From Caballeronia sp. GAFFF1 (lineage in GTDB: Bacteria; Pseudomonadota; Gammaproteobacteria; Burkholderiales; Burkholderiaceae), in NCBI RefSeq assembly GCF_023630705.1, contig NZ_JALQEM010000001.1:1-64000 (forward strand): a DNA stretch of 64,000 nucleotides. The letters are read 5' to 3'. The notes beneath the pieces are model-generated. The model did not search any database, was not told the DNA's origin, and saw only the letters and a program-made list of their open reading frames with translations. Below are positions 29,113 through 38,016 of this stretch, in pieces. Positions within the stretch are counted from its first letter, which is position 1. Each line of letters begins with the position of its first letter. The translations under genes were made by a program, and so were the position numbers.

Positions 29113-30495
29113 ATGACCACCGACACTTCCTTCGCGAACCTGCCGCTTTCCCCGGCGATGCAGGCGAACCTGCAACAACTCGGCTACGCGTCGATGACGC
29201 CGATTCAGGCCGCCAGCCTGCCGCATGCGCTCGCGGGGCACGACCTCATCGCGCAGGCGAAAACCGGCAGCGGCAAGACCGCGGCCTTCACGCTGCCGCT
29301 GCTCGCGCGGCTCGACGCGAAGCAATTCGCCGTGCAGGCGCTCGTGCTCTGTCCGACGCGCGAGCTCGCCGATCAGGTCACGCAGGAAATCCGCCGCCTC
29401 GCGCGCGCGGAAGAAAACGTGAAGGTGCTGACGCTGTGCGGCGGAACGCCCATGCGTCCGCAGATCGCGAGTCTCGAGCACGGCGCGCATATCGTCGTGG
29501 GAACGCCGGGGCGCATCATGGATCATCTGCAGCGCGAAACGCTTTCGCTCGCCGCGGTCCGCACGCTCGTCCTCGACGAAGCTGACCGCATGCTCGACAT
29601 GGGCTTCTTCGACGACATCGCGTCCGTCGCGCGGCAGTGCCCGAAGGACCGGCAGACGCTGCTCTTTTCTGCGACGTATCCCGAAGGCATCGCGAAGCTG
29701 AGCCAGCAGTTCCTGCGCAATCCGCGGGAGATCAAGCTCACCGAGCAGCACAGCAATGCCAAGATCAAGCAGCGGTTCTATCAGGTGGAAGACCACGAGC
29801 GGCTGCACGCCGTCGGGCTGTTGCTGGATCACTATCGTCCGGTGAGCACGCTCGCGTTCTGCAACACCAAGCAGCAATGCCGCGACTTGCTCGACGTGCT
29901 GCGCGCGCAAGGCTTCGAGGCGCTCACGCTGCATGGCGAGCTCGAACAGCGCGAACGCGATCAGGTGCTCGTGCAGTTCGCCAATCGCAGTTGCTCTGTG
30001 CTCGTCGCGACCGATGTGGCGGCGCGCGGGCTCGACATCGCGCAACTGGAAGCGGTCATCAACGTCGACGTGACGCCGGACCCGGAAGTGCATGTGCATC
30101 GCATCGGCCGCACGGGGCGCGCGGGCGAGGAGGGCTGGGCGCTGTCGCTCGCAAGCATGGACGAAATGGGACGCGTGGGCGCCATTGAAGAAGCGCAGCG
30201 CGCGGAAGTGGAGTGGCATCCGCTGTCGGAACTGACGTCGGCCGAGCCCGGGCATCTGAAGCCGCCGATGGCCACGTTGCAGATTCTCGGCGGACGCAAG
30301 GACAAGATCCGCCCGGGCGACGTGCTCGGCGCGCTCACCGGCGATGCGGGTTTCGACGGCGCGCAGATCGGCAAGATCAACGTGATGGATATGGTGACTT
30401 ACGTGGCGGTAGAACGCGGCATTGCCGATGACGCCATCCGCAGGCTCGGCGCCGGGAAGCTGAAGGGGCGCAAGGTGAAGGTGCGGCGGATCTGA
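29113..30495 (+). CDS. dbpA: ATP-dependent RNA helicase DbpA
   Basis: A 460-residue DEAD-box helicase. The motifs run TPIQAASLP (Q), AKTGSGKTAAF (I), PTRELADQV (Ia), VGTPGRIMDHL, VLDEADRML (II), FSATYP (III) and, in the second RecA domain, ATDVAARGLDI and HRIGRTGRAG (V-VI). The C-terminal 75 residues form the small RNA-recognition domain of DbpA, with LQILGGRKDKIRPGDVLGAL, which docks on hairpin 92 of 23S rRNA. DbpA acts in 50S assembly. It follows the zinc ribbon gene immediately. Confidence 0.95.
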   Translation: MTTDTSFANLPLSPAMQANLQQLGYASMTPIQAASLPHALAGHDLIAQAKTGSGKTAAFTLPLLARLDAKQFAVQALVLCPTRELADQVTQEIRRLARAEENVKVLTLCGGTPMRPQIASLEHGAHIVVGTPGRIMDHLQRETLSLAAVRTLVLDEADRMLDMGFFDDIASVARQCPKDRQTLLFSATYPEGIAKLSQQFLRNPREIKLTEQHSNAKIKQRFYQVEDHERLHAVGLLLDHYRPVSTLAFCNTKQQCRDLLDVLRAQGFEALTLHGELEQRERDQVLVQFANRSCSVLVATDVAARGLDIAQLEAVINVDVTPDPEVHVHRIGRTGRAGEEGWALSLASMDEMGRVGAIEEAQRAEVEWHPLSELTSAEPGHLKPPMATLQILGGRKDKIRPGDVLGALTGDAGFDGAQIGKINVMDMVTYVAVERGIADDAIRRLGAGKLKGRKVKVRRI

Positions 30496-31014
30496 GCGGC
30501 GGCATTTAGTTCGCTTCTGCGTCACGCGGGCCGCCGCGGGTTCGGTGTTGGACGTTGCAGGCGGCAAATCCGGGCCGCTTCGATTCATGCCCGCGCCGTG
30601 TCAGTCGACGCCGCACTGGGCTCGCGCGTCGCCACAGCGGCGACTTTGGGTCCCTTGGATTTCGTCGCGTGCTGCGGGTGGCCGAACCGGACGCCTTCGA
30701 TTGGGTCCGGCGTGTCGTCGGATACACCGCCGTTCCCGCGTTGAAGCGGCGAGTCCGGCGCGTCGGATTCACGCTCGCCCCAATGCCGACAACGCCGCGC
30801 CAGCGTCGCGCGTCGCCCGTAACCTGCGGCAAGTAACGCCTTCGATGCGGTCAAGCGGCAACTGCCGCCGCGCAGAATCGGCTGGTCCCAACGGCATGTT
30901 TCAGCGCACGTACGCGACCCCGCGACGCCACGCTTCCGCTGGGCAACACGAGCTTCTCGGTGCGCCCGCTTTAGCCAACGCCTTGCCGAAAAGGTGCGTC
31001 CCAATCACCGCGAC
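30496..31014. other. gene-free stretch between dbpA and an MFS gene
   Basis: About 520 bases with no convincing gene. Reading frames on both strands are rich in Arg, Pro and Ala and have no family resemblance or good ribosome site. It contains several short GC-rich inverted repeats, no CRISPR-like repeats and no insertion-sequence ends that I can see. It could be a decayed gene or an intergenic repeat. Confidence 0.5.
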
Positions 31015-32424
31015 TCACTCCCGCGCCATCCCCGCCGCCGAGCCGGCATCACGCGTCGCCAGCCGCAACCCGCTCGCGACGCTCGCCGCTCCTGCAAAGC
31101 CCGCGCCCAGCGAAAGCGCGAGCGCCGGACCGTGCTTTCCCGCGATGCCGAAACACAGCGCCACGAGCGCCGCGCCCGTCGCCTGCCCGACGAGCCGCGC
31201 GGTCGCGACCACGCCGCTCGCGCCGCCGCTTCGTTCGCGCGGCGCGCTGGCCATGAACGCCTTCAGATTCGGCGACTGAAAGAAGCCGAACCCCGCGCCG
31301 CAAACTGACATGCGGATGCAAATATCCAGCGCGTGCGGATTCGCGGGCAGCGCCGCGAGCGACACCATGCCGGCGCACAGCATGGCGAGGCCGATGCCGC
31401 CGAGCAGACCCGGCGGGTAGCGGTCGGACAAGCGCCCCGCGATGGGCGCCATCAACGCGACGAGCACCGACCACGGCGTCATCAGAAAGCCGGTTTCCAC
31501 CTGCGTGCGGCCGAGCACCGTCTCGAAGTAAAACGGCAGCGACACGAACGCGAGTCCTTGCGCGGCGAACGAGCAGACGGCGGTCATCGTGGACAGCGCG
31601 AACATCGGGCGTCGAAAGAGATCGACGGGCAGCATCGGCGCGGGATGCCCGCGCTCGCGCCGAAGCATCAGCGCGCCCGCGACGAGCGCAACGGCCAGCG
31701 CCGCGAGCACCGTGTGCGACGGCGCGCGCTGCGCCGCTTCGCCGAGCGCGAAGATAAGCGACGCGAACGTGACGACGTTGAGCGCCGCCGCCACGCGATC
31801 GAAGCCGTGCGCGCTGCGCCTCGTTTGCGGCAGCGCGGGCCACGCAATGAAAAGGGCGAGCACGCCGACCGGCAGATTCACCGCGAAGAGCCACGGCCAC
31901 GTCCCGAGCGACAGCACGATGGACGCCACTGTCGGCCCGACCGCGAACGCAATGCCGACGATCAGCGCGTTCAGACCGACGCCGCGCCCGAGCCGGTGCA
32001 GCGGAAACAGCGCGCTGATCAGCGCCGTATTGACGCTCATGATCGCGCTCGCGCCGAGCCCTTGCAGCAGCCGCGCGGCGACGAGCGTCGGCAGCGACCA
32101 CGAGAACGCGCATATCGCGGATGCGATCGTGAACACGACGAGCCCGCCCAGATAAACGCGCCGGTGCCCGACGATGCCGCCGAGCGCCGCGAACGGCAGC
32201 AGCGTAGCGACCATCGCGAGCTGGTACGCGTTGATGATCCAGACGGACGCGGCCGGCGTCGATCCGAGGTCGGCGGCGATGGCGGGCAGCGCGGTATTGG
32301 CGATGGCGGTATCGAGCGTGGCGAGCGCGACGGCCAGCAAAATGGCGGCCATGCCGCGCCGCTCGCGGGAGGTCATCGCCGCATCGGGGTCGCGGGGTGC
32401 GGATTGGGCGGGATCGGCGGGCAC
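31015..32424 (-). CDS. MFS transporter, DHA2 (EmrB/QacA-like) multidrug efflux type
   Basis: About 469 residues, mostly hydrophobic, with 14 predicted helices. LLAVALATLDTAIANTALPAIAADL is the DHA2 helix 1 signature (motif D1) and GGIVGHRRVYLGGLVVF is the loop 2-3 motif. Such pumps export drugs, dyes or metabolites in exchange for protons. The start is uncertain: GTG at 32424 or ATG at 32376, both without a strong ribosome site; the GTG keeps a short cytoplasmic head. No TetR- or MarR-type regulator is adjacent, so regulation is unknown. Confidence 0.85.
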   Translation of the reverse strand: MPADPAQSAPRDPDAAMTSRERRGMAAILLAVALATLDTAIANTALPAIAADLGSTPAASVWIINAYQLAMVATLLPFAALGGIVGHRRVYLGGLVVFTIASAICAFSWSLPTLVAARLLQGLGASAIMSVNTALISALFPLHRLGRGVGLNALIVGIAFAVGPTVASIVLSLGTWPWLFAVNLPVGVLALFIAWPALPQTRRSAHGFDRVAAALNVVTFASLIFALGEAAQRAPSHTVLAALAVALVAGALMLRRERGHPAPMLPVDLFRRPMFALSTMTAVCSFAAQGLAFVSLPFYFETVLGRTQVETGFLMTPWSVLVALMAPIAGRLSDRYPPGLLGGIGLAMLCAGMVSLAALPANPHALDICIRMSVCGAGFGFFQSPNLKAFMASAPRERSGGASGVVATARLVGQATGAALVALCFGIAGKHGPALALSLGAGFAGAASVASGLRLATRDAGSAAGMARE

Positions 32425-32543
32425 GTCGTGTTCCGGATGTAAGCGGAAGAAGAATAATCCAACACGATACGGGAACGCGACGGATCGCGCTCGAACGCGT
32501 CGACGGCGGTTATGCTGTGACGACCAAAACAGGGAGACGGAGC

Positions 32544-32930
32544 ATGGCCATTCGAATCGTGCGGCTCGGCTCACCGCGCAGCGAAAACGAAGGCTTGCGC
32601 ATCGGCACCGTTCGCCGGCCGCCGCGCGGCGTGCCGAAAGCCGAGTTCGCGAGCCGCAACTTCTATGACGTGTGGTACCCGAACCTGGCGCCATCGGCGG
32701 AACGGGTGGCCGAGGCGCTGAGCGCGCAGACGGAGAAGGAGTGGAGCGCCTTCGTGAGGAAATACAAAGCGGAGATGGCGACGCCGGAGGCGAGCAGGTC
32801 GCTCGACCTGCTCGCGGCGCTCTCGCATACGACCAATCTGTCGGTCGGGTGCTACTGCGAGAATGAGGCGCGGTGTCACCGGTCGGTGCTGCGAGAGCTT
32901 TTGCTCAAGCGCGGCGCGGAGGTGGCATAG
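32544..32930 (+). CDS. DUF488 family protein
   Basis: A 128-residue protein of the DUF488 family: IRIVRLGSPRSENEGLRIGT, the basic KEWSAFVRKYKAEM segment and VGCYCENEARCHRSVLRELL with its CYCE...CHR core match closely. The family includes YeaO of E. coli and has no firmly assigned role; the clustered Cys suggest metal binding or catalysis. GGGAGACGGAG lies just before the ATG. It is divergent from the MFS gene. Confidence 0.86.
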   Translation: MAIRIVRLGSPRSENEGLRIGTVRRPPRGVPKAEFASRNFYDVWYPNLAPSAERVAEALSAQTEKEWSAFVRKYKAEMATPEASRSLDLLAALSHTTNLSVGCYCENEARCHRSVLRELLLKRGAEVA

Positions 32931-32969
32931 GCGCGATAGACGCCTGTGGGAGCGTCTATCGCGAATGCT

Positions 32970-33647
32970 TCAGTCGGTGCCGAATTTCGGCGAGCGAGGG
33001 CCGTAGAGCAGGCCTGTCTTGTCGCCCGTCGCGAGCAGGCGCTGGCTCGTCAGACCCGCAACGTCGAACGATTTATCCGTCAGCGAGTGCGTGACCTGTT
33101 TGGCGATGCCGCCAACCACCATGCCGATCAGGCTGCCGTTGCCCGCGCCGACGTTGTAGCCGACCTCGTTGCCGTTGGCCGTGGCGGAGCCTTTCCACAG
33201 TTCGTCGCCCGAGCGGAGATCGACGAGCTTCGCGTTCGCCGACACGACCGTCTTGCTGTCGACGACGACGAACTTCGTGCCGTAGCTCGTGACCGTCGTG
33301 TACAGCGCGGCGTCCGCGCCGAAGATTTCGCGGAGCTTCGCGGGCGCGACGTTCTGGATATCGGTGGGCGTGGTGAGGCCGTTGTGCTTGAACGTTTCGT
33401 CCATCTCGGCCACCGGCACGACGTAGTAGCCGGCTTCGGCGAGCGGCATCGTCATTTGCGCCAACATGCCGTGCGTCGCGCCGATGTCCGACGTGTCGTT
33501 GATGGGCGGCAGCACGAGAATCGAATGCGGCTTGCTATTGCGGAACGCGGTGTAGTCCGTCTGATTCGGCGCGCGCGAGGCGCAGGCGCTCAGCATCAGC
33601 AGAGCGGAGAGCATCGCGAGGAACTTGCGAGAGAAAGTCATGGTCAT
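32970..33647 (-). CDS. DUF799 lipoprotein, GNA1162-like
   Basis: A 225-residue lipoprotein. Signal peptide with lipobox LSAC at about residue 19-22. The body matches DUF799, the family of Neisseria GNA1162: PHSILVLPPINDTSDIGAT, YYVVPVAEMDETFKHNGL and AKLREIFGADAALYTTV. GNA1162 has a TolB-like N-terminal fold and is thought to belong to a secretion or surface complex. It is the last of three coordinately placed lipoprotein genes (CsgG-like, DUF4810, DUF799), and the second and third are 9 bases apart. Confidence 0.88.
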   Translation of the reverse strand: MTMTFSRKFLAMLSALLMLSACASRAPNQTDYTAFRNSKPHSILVLPPINDTSDIGATHGMLAQMTMPLAEAGYYVVPVAEMDETFKHNGLTTPTDIQNVAPAKLREIFGADAALYTTVTSYGTKFVVVDSKTVVSANAKLVDLRSGDELWKGSATANGNEVGYNVGAGNGSLIGMVVGGIAKQVTHSLTDKSFDVAGLTSQRLLATGDKTGLLYGPRSPKFGTD

Positions 33648-33656
33648 GGCCGGCGC

Positions 33657-34022
33657 TTATTTGAGATGGCTCAACAAAAAGTCCATATAAACGGACGACT
33701 CGGGAAAGGATTGCTTCTCGGCATTCAGTTCCTGCCGGGCGGAATCGACCTGTCCGACGCTTGCGTACAGCGTACCGAGATGCGCATGGAATCCCGGCGG
33801 CAACGCATTGCCCTTCGCGAGAATCTGCTGCCGCGCTTTTTCCAGTGCATCGATCTGCTCGGCCGGGCTCTTCTGGCCTTTGAAGTATTCGTACACCTGG
33901 GGCTGATAGCCGTCCCATTGATAGAGCGGCGGCGTGCCTTGGGTGGCGCAACCGGCGAGCAGCGCGCACGCTGCCGCGACCGGCAGCGCGAGGCCGGTCA
34001 AGAACTGCTTCTTGTAATACAT
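33657..34022 (-). CDS. DUF4810 lipoprotein
   Basis: A 121-residue lipoprotein: signal peptide ending LLAGC (Cys about residue 25), then a body rich in helices (YQWDGYQPQVYEYFKGQKSP, ALEKARQQILAKGNALPPGFHAHLGTLYASVG). It fits DUF4810 and resembles a small tetratricopeptide-like adaptor. It lies between the CsgG-like and DUF799 genes, so the three products probably assemble in the outer membrane. Function unknown. Confidence 0.85.
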   Translation of the reverse strand: MYYKKQFLTGLALPVAAACALLAGCATQGTPPLYQWDGYQPQVYEYFKGQKSPAEQIDALEKARQQILAKGNALPPGFHAHLGTLYASVGQVDSARQELNAEKQSFPESSVYMDFLLSHLK

Positions 34023-34052
34023 GGTGAGACCTGCTGATGAGTGATGATGCTG

Positions 34053-34730
34053 TTACTTCGCGGCTTGCAACGCGCCCGCGTCGACCTTTTCCACGAGGTG
34101 GTTGACGGCTTCCTGAATCGCCAGATCGAGCACTTTGCCGTTGAGCGTCGAGTCGTAGCTGGCGGTGCCGCCGAAGCCGATGACTTCGCGATTCGACAGG
34201 CTGTATTCGCCCGCGCCCTGGCTGGATGCGACGACTTCGGAGGTCGTGGCATCGACGATGTTGAGGCTGACCTTCGCGTACGCCACTTGCGTCTTGCCGC
34301 TTCCGAGCACGCCGAAGAGTTCGCGATCGCCGACGTCCTTGCGGCCGAACTCCGTGACATCGCCGGTGATGACGTAGCTCGCGCCCTTGAGCGCCTGGTT
34401 CTTGTTGGCGAACGCGGCTTCCTGCTTCAGTTCGTTCAGGTTGTCGCGCTCGAGGACAGTGAAGCGGCCGCTCTGCTGCAGCGTCGTGAGCAGAATGGTC
34501 TTCGCCTGACTGCCGACGCGATCGACGCCGTCCGAGAACACGCCGCGCATATAGCTGGAGCGGTTGTCGAACTTGCCGACGGATACGGCGACCGGCTTGC
34601 CGGCGTAGTGCGTGCGGGCGCTGCTGACTTCGGGTACCGGCAGTGAGCGCGATGCTTCGGTCGCGCATCCGCACAAGACGGCGGCGACGGACGCAGCGAC
34701 GAGCGCTGTGCGGGCTTTCGGGACTTTCAT
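34053..34730 (-). CDS. CsgG/HfaB family outer-membrane lipoprotein
   Basis: A 225-residue lipoprotein: lipobox LCGC at about residue 19-22, then the CsgG family core (PVAVSVGKFDNRSSY, AKTILLTTLQQSGRFTVLERDNLNELKQE, SYVITGDVTEFG). CsgG forms the curli secretion pore, but this member has no curli genes nearby and the C-terminal part is a degenerate pore-like segment. A GGAGG precedes the ATG at 34730. The gene heads the DUF4810-DUF799 operon and is transcribed away from tRNA-Lys. It probably carries other cargo or acts as an envelope scaffold. Confidence 0.88.
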   Translation of the reverse strand: MKVPKARTALVAASVAAVLCGCATEASRSLPVPEVSSARTHYAGKPVAVSVGKFDNRSSYMRGVFSDGVDRVGSQAKTILLTTLQQSGRFTVLERDNLNELKQEAAFANKNQALKGASYVITGDVTEFGRKDVGDRELFGVLGSGKTQVAYAKVSLNIVDATTSEVVASSQGAGEYSLSNREVIGFGGTASYDSTLNGKVLDLAIQEAVNHLVEKVDAGALQAAK

Positions 34731-34920
34731 GGTTTTGCCTCCGGGAATGCGCCGTCGTTCCCGCGTGTCTGTCTGACTGCGACAGAATGGGCGGACGGCG
34801 GAAATGGGAGGCGAATTGTTAAGCCATTCGGGGAGCGGGTTTTTCGGAGCGGTCCGAAAGTTCGAAGGGCTTGTCGTGCGGGCGAGGCTGTGCCAGCGCT
34901 GCGCGCGAAAAGGAATGCGC

Positions 34921-34959
34921 AAAAGAAAAAGGCCGGTCCGCTTTCGCTAGACCGGCCTT
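34921..34959 (-). terminator. terminator after tRNA-Lys
   Basis: On the minus strand a 10-bp stem (34950-34959 with 34929-34938) encloses an 11-base loop and is followed by a T-rich run (TTTTTCTTTT). It lies 10 bases past the tRNA end. Confidence 0.85.
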
Positions 34960-34968
34960 GAGAATTCT

Positions 34969-35044
34969 TGGTGGGGCGTGAGTGACTCGAACACTCGACC
35001 TACGGATTAAGAGTCCGCTGCTCTACCAACTGAGCTAACGCCCC
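34969..35044 (-). tRNA. tRNA-Lys (anticodon CTT)
   Basis: A complete 76-base cloverleaf on the minus strand with encoded CCA (34969-34971). The acceptor begins GGGGCGT, the D arm is GCTCAGTTGGTAGAGC, the anticodon loop CTCTTAA gives CTT and the T loop is TTCGAGT. It decodes AAG. It lies between the CsgG-like operon and the divergent thioesterase gene. Confidence 0.95.
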
Positions 35045-35213
35045 AACAGAAGCGAAATTATAGCGGCAGAATTTCGAAAAGCGCAAGCCCTCCGCATGAA
35101 AATTCGACGCCGCAACGACGCACGCGCCGAACAGCGCGCGCCACAACAGCCGTTATCATGACGCATCGCCGAACCATCGTTCGATTCGTCAACTCATTAC
35201 GGAACAGGAAGAC

Positions 35214-35627
35214 ATGGACGAAGCCGCCATCCGCGCGTTGCTGGACCGCATCCTCGCGCCGTGGGTCCGCGAGCTGTCGCTCGCGCCCGAGGCCATCGGG
35301 ACCGACTCCGTCACGCTGCGTCTGCCGTACTCGGACCATCTGCGTCACGCGGGCGGCGTCATCTGCGGTCAGGTGTTCATGGCCGCCGCGGATACCGCGA
35401 TGGTCGTCGCCATATCGCACGTCATGGGCGGTTTCTCGCCGATGACCACTGTCTCCCTCAACACCACGTTCATGCGCCCGGTCAAGTCCGGCGACGTGCT
35501 CGTCACGGCGCGCGTGATGCGGCGCGGGCGCAATCTCGTCTTCGGCGAAATCGACATGCACGACGACCAGGACGAACTCGCCGCCCACGCCACGACCACC
35601 TACGCGCTCATCAACAAAGACCAGTAA
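35214..35627 (+). CDS. PaaI family hotdog-fold thioesterase
   Basis: A 137-residue protein with the hotdog fold: YSDHLRHAGGVICGQVFMAAADTAM carries the HxxG...catalytic region and the strand STNTTFMRPVKSGDVLVTARV-like segment (SLNTTFMRPVKSGD) is the central beta sheet. PaaI-type enzymes hydrolyse aromatic or fatty acyl-CoA thioesters. It is followed after 3 bases by a patatin-like gene and looks like the first gene of a three-gene run with an OsmC gene. Cytoplasmic; substrate unknown. Confidence 0.88.
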   Translation: MDEAAIRALLDRILAPWVRELSLAPEAIGTDSVTLRLPYSDHLRHAGGVICGQVFMAAADTAMVVAISHVMGGFSPMTTVSLNTTFMRPVKSGDVLVTARVMRRGRNLVFGEIDMHDDQDELAAHATTTYALINKDQ

Positions 35628-35630
35628 GCA

Positions 35631-36500
35631 ATGTTCGATCAAGTCGTATTCGCGGGCGGCGGCAACCGCTGCTGGTGGCAAGCCGGATTCTGGAACGTCG
35701 TGCAGCCGGAGCTGGACCTCCGGCCGCGGATCATCGCGGGCATTTCGGCGGGCGCGGCCACCGCCTGCATGCTCTACACGAACGATGCGCGCTGGGTCAT
35801 GCGCTATTACGCGGACGTCCTGCGCGGCAACACGAAGAACGCCTACTGGGGCAATCTTCTGCGGCGCCAGTCCGTGTTTCCGCATTACCGCATCTACCGG
35901 CAGGCGCTACTTGATATCTTCGCGGATCGCTTCGGCGAACTGGCATCGGCACCGGAAATTCGCATCGGCGTGTCGCATCTGCCGCGCTGGCTCGGCGCGC
36001 GCAGCGCCGTCGCGGCGGGCCTGATCGCCTATAACATCGAAAAATACGTGCGCAAGGCGCTGCATCCAACGCTCGGTCAGGCGCTCGGCTTCCATCCCGA
36101 GTTCGTGACGGCGCAGGAATGCGCGACGATCGAAGACCTGGCCGACCTCGTTCTGCAATCGTCGAGCACGCCGCCGTTCACGCCGATCCTGCGTCGCAAC
36201 GGGCGTCCGGTGCTCGACGGCGGCATGGTCGACAACGTGCCTGTTTCCGCGCTCGACGCGTCGCCGGGCACGGTGCTCGTGATGGTCACGCGGCTGTATC
36301 CGCGCGAGCGCATGTTCGTCGTGCCGCACGGCGAGCAGCGGCGTCTTTACGTGCAGCCCTCGCGCAAGGTGCCGATTTCGAGCTGGGACTATACGAGCCC
36401 GTCGCAGATGGAGCATGCTTACGACCTGGGTCGCGCGGACGGCGAAGACTTTCTGGAACGCCTGCCGCGTCTTCTGGACACCGCGTCGCATATCGCCTGA
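35631..36500 (+). CDS. patatin-like phospholipase family protein
   Basis: A 289-residue lipolytic acyl hydrolase. VVFAGGGNRCWWQAGF is the oxyanion hole, GISAGAATA holds the catalytic Ser (GxSxG) and DGGMVDNVP the catalytic Asp, so the Ser-Asp dyad is complete. No signal peptide is seen, so it is cytoplasmic or membrane-associated. Such enzymes cut phospholipids or lipid esters, and bacterial paralogues range from lipid turnover enzymes to secreted toxins. It sits between the thioesterase and the OsmC gene with tiny gaps and may share their transcript. Confidence 0.88.
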   Translation: MFDQVVFAGGGNRCWWQAGFWNVVQPELDLRPRIIAGISAGAATACMLYTNDARWVMRYYADVLRGNTKNAYWGNLLRRQSVFPHYRIYRQALLDIFADRFGELASAPEIRIGVSHLPRWLGARSAVAAGLIAYNIEKYVRKALHPTLGQALGFHPEFVTAQECATIEDLADLVLQSSSTPPFTPILRRNGRPVLDGGMVDNVPVSALDASPGTVLVMVTRLYPRERMFVVPHGEQRRLYVQPSRKVPISSWDYTSPSQMEHAYDLGRADGEDFLERLPRLLDTASHIA

Positions 36501-36519
36501 GTCTGAGTGGAGGCATGCC

Positions 36520-36996
36520 GTGTCGAAGCTGCATCGCTATCAACTGACCGTCGCGTGGACCGGCGATCTCGGCTCCGGCACGTCCGCCTACGACGCGTAC
36601 TCGCGCGATCACCTCGTGCGCGTCGCCACCAAGCCCGCAATCGAGGCATCGAGCGATCCGGCGTTCCGCGGCGACGCCGCCCGTCACAATCCGGAGGAGT
36701 TGTTCGTGGCGTCGCTCTCGTCGTGCCACATGCTCTGGTATCTGCACCTTTGCGCGACGAACAAGGTCGTCGTCACCGGCTATGTCGATGACGCCATCGG
36801 CACGATGCAGGAAGAGCGGGGCGGAAGCGGGCGCTTCGTCGATGTGCTGCTGCGCCCGAAGGTGACCATCGGCGCGGGCGGCGACGCGGCGCTCGCCGCG
36901 CGGCTGCATGAAGACGCGCACCGGTACTGTTTCATCGCGAACTCGGTGAATTTCCCGGTGCGCTGCGAGCCGGCTATCGACGTGTCGACGCTCTGA
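36520..36996 (+). CDS. OsmC family peroxiredoxin-like protein
   Basis: A 158-residue protein of the OsmC/Ohr group. ELFVASLSSCHMLWYLHL contains the first reactive Cys and YCFIANSVNFPVRCEP the second, as in organic hydroperoxide reductases. It uses a thiol-dependent reaction on hydroperoxides. The GTG at 36520 is chosen because GGAGG lies 6 bases upstream and the protein then begins SKLHRYQLTVAWTG, the family start. It is third in the run after the thioesterase and patatin genes. Converges with the dehydrogenase gene, 3 bases apart. Confidence 0.9.
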   Translation: MSKLHRYQLTVAWTGDLGSGTSAYDAYSRDHLVRVATKPAIEASSDPAFRGDAARHNPEELFVASLSSCHMLWYLHLCATNKVVVTGYVDDAIGTMQEERGGSGRFVDVLLRPKVTIGAGGDAALAARLHEDAHRYCFIANSVNFPVRCEPAIDVSTL

Positions 36997-36999
36997 ACG

Positions 37000-38016
37000 T
37001 CAACGGCGGCGCGCGTGCTGAAGCGCCTCGGGATTCGCCACGCTCGACATATCGCCGGCATCGAACGCGAGAATGTTCTTAAACGCCGCGCTGAAGTACA
37101 ACTCGTAGCTTTCGCGCTCCACGTAGCCGATGTGCGGCGTGCAGATCACGTTTTCCATGCGCAAGAGACCGTAGCCTTGCAGAATCGGCTCGCTTTCGTA
37201 GACGTCCACCGCGACCATGCCCGGCCGGTTGTGATGCAGCGAATTCAGGAGCGCGTTCTCTTCGAGCAATTCGGCGCGGCTCGTGTTGACGAAAAGCGCA
37301 GTCGGTTTCATGCGCATGAGATCGTCCGTTTTGACGATGGCGCGCGTTTCGTCGTTCAGACGCAGATGCACGGTGAGCACGTCGCTTTGCTCGAACAACA
37401 TCTCACGGCTTTCCGCGATCGCCACGCCGTCCTCGCGCGCCGCTTCCTGCGAGTGCTCGCGGCCGTAGACGAGCACGTTCATGCCGAACGCCTTGCCGTA
37501 GCCCGCCACGAGCCTGCCGATCTTCCCGTAGCCCCAGATGCCGAGCGTCTGGCCGCGCAGCACTTGCCCGAGCCCGAAGTTGGGCGGCAGCGCGGACGTC
37601 TTCAGTCCCGACTGTTGCCACGCTCCCTGCTTGAGATTGGCGACGTACTGCGGAATGCGCCGCTGCGCCGCCATGATCAGCGCCCACGTCAGTTCGGCCG
37701 GCGCGACGGGTGAACCGGTTCCTTCCAGTACCGCGATTCCGCGCTCCGTACACGCGTCGATGTCGATGTGGCCTCCGCCCGCGCGGCCGGTCTGGCTGAT
37801 CATGCGCAATTTCGGGCACTTATCGAGCAACTGCGAACTAATGCGCGTGCGTTCGCGAATGAGCACCAGGGCGTCCACTTCCGACAGTCTGCTAGCCAAC
37901 TGTCCGAGCCCACGCACCGTGTTATTGAAGACCTTCACCTCATGGTCATCGAGCAGACGGAAGCAGTCGAGCTTCCGGACGGCGTCCTGGTAGTCGTCGA
38001 GAATGGCGATTTTCAT
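37000..38016 (-). CDS. D-2-hydroxyacid dehydrogenase family protein
   Basis: About 338 residues, NAD-dependent. The dinucleotide fold is LGIWGYGKIGRLVAGYGKAF; the catalytic Arg (NTSRAELL), Glu (DVYESEPIL) and His (CTPHIGYVE) are all present. This is a two-domain dehydrogenase of the SerA/GhrB group, close to those that act on 3-phosphoglycerate or glyoxylate-type acids. The start at ATG 38016 fits the family opening MKIAILDDYQDAV; an ATG at 38043 gives nine extra residues and is not excluded. No serine-pathway neighbours are present, so the substrate is open. Confidence 0.9.
   Translation of the reverse strand: MKIAILDDYQDAVRKLDCFRLLDDHEVKVFNNTVRGLGQLASRLSEVDALVLIRERTRISSQLLDKCPKLRMISQTGRAGGGHIDIDACTERGIAVLEGTGSPVAPAELTWALIMAAQRRIPQYVANLKQGAWQQSGLKTSALPPNFGLGQVLRGQTLGIWGYGKIGRLVAGYGKAFGMNVLVYGREHSQEAAREDGVAIAESREMLFEQSDVLTVHLRLNDETRAIVKTDDLMRMKPTALFVNTSRAELLEENALLNSLHHNRPGMVAVDVYESEPILQGYGLLRMENVICTPHIGYVERESYELYFSAAFKNILAFDAGDMSSVANPEALQHARRR

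Noticed and set aside
30545-31279. A plus-strand frame of 244 codons after dbpA
   Set aside because: Composition is Arg/Pro-rich, it overlaps the end of the MFS gene and no homologous segment is recognisable.
34053-34730. A curli secretion operon
   Set aside because: Only the CsgG-like component is present; csgA, csgB, csgE and csgF are absent and its neighbours are DUF4810 and DUF799.
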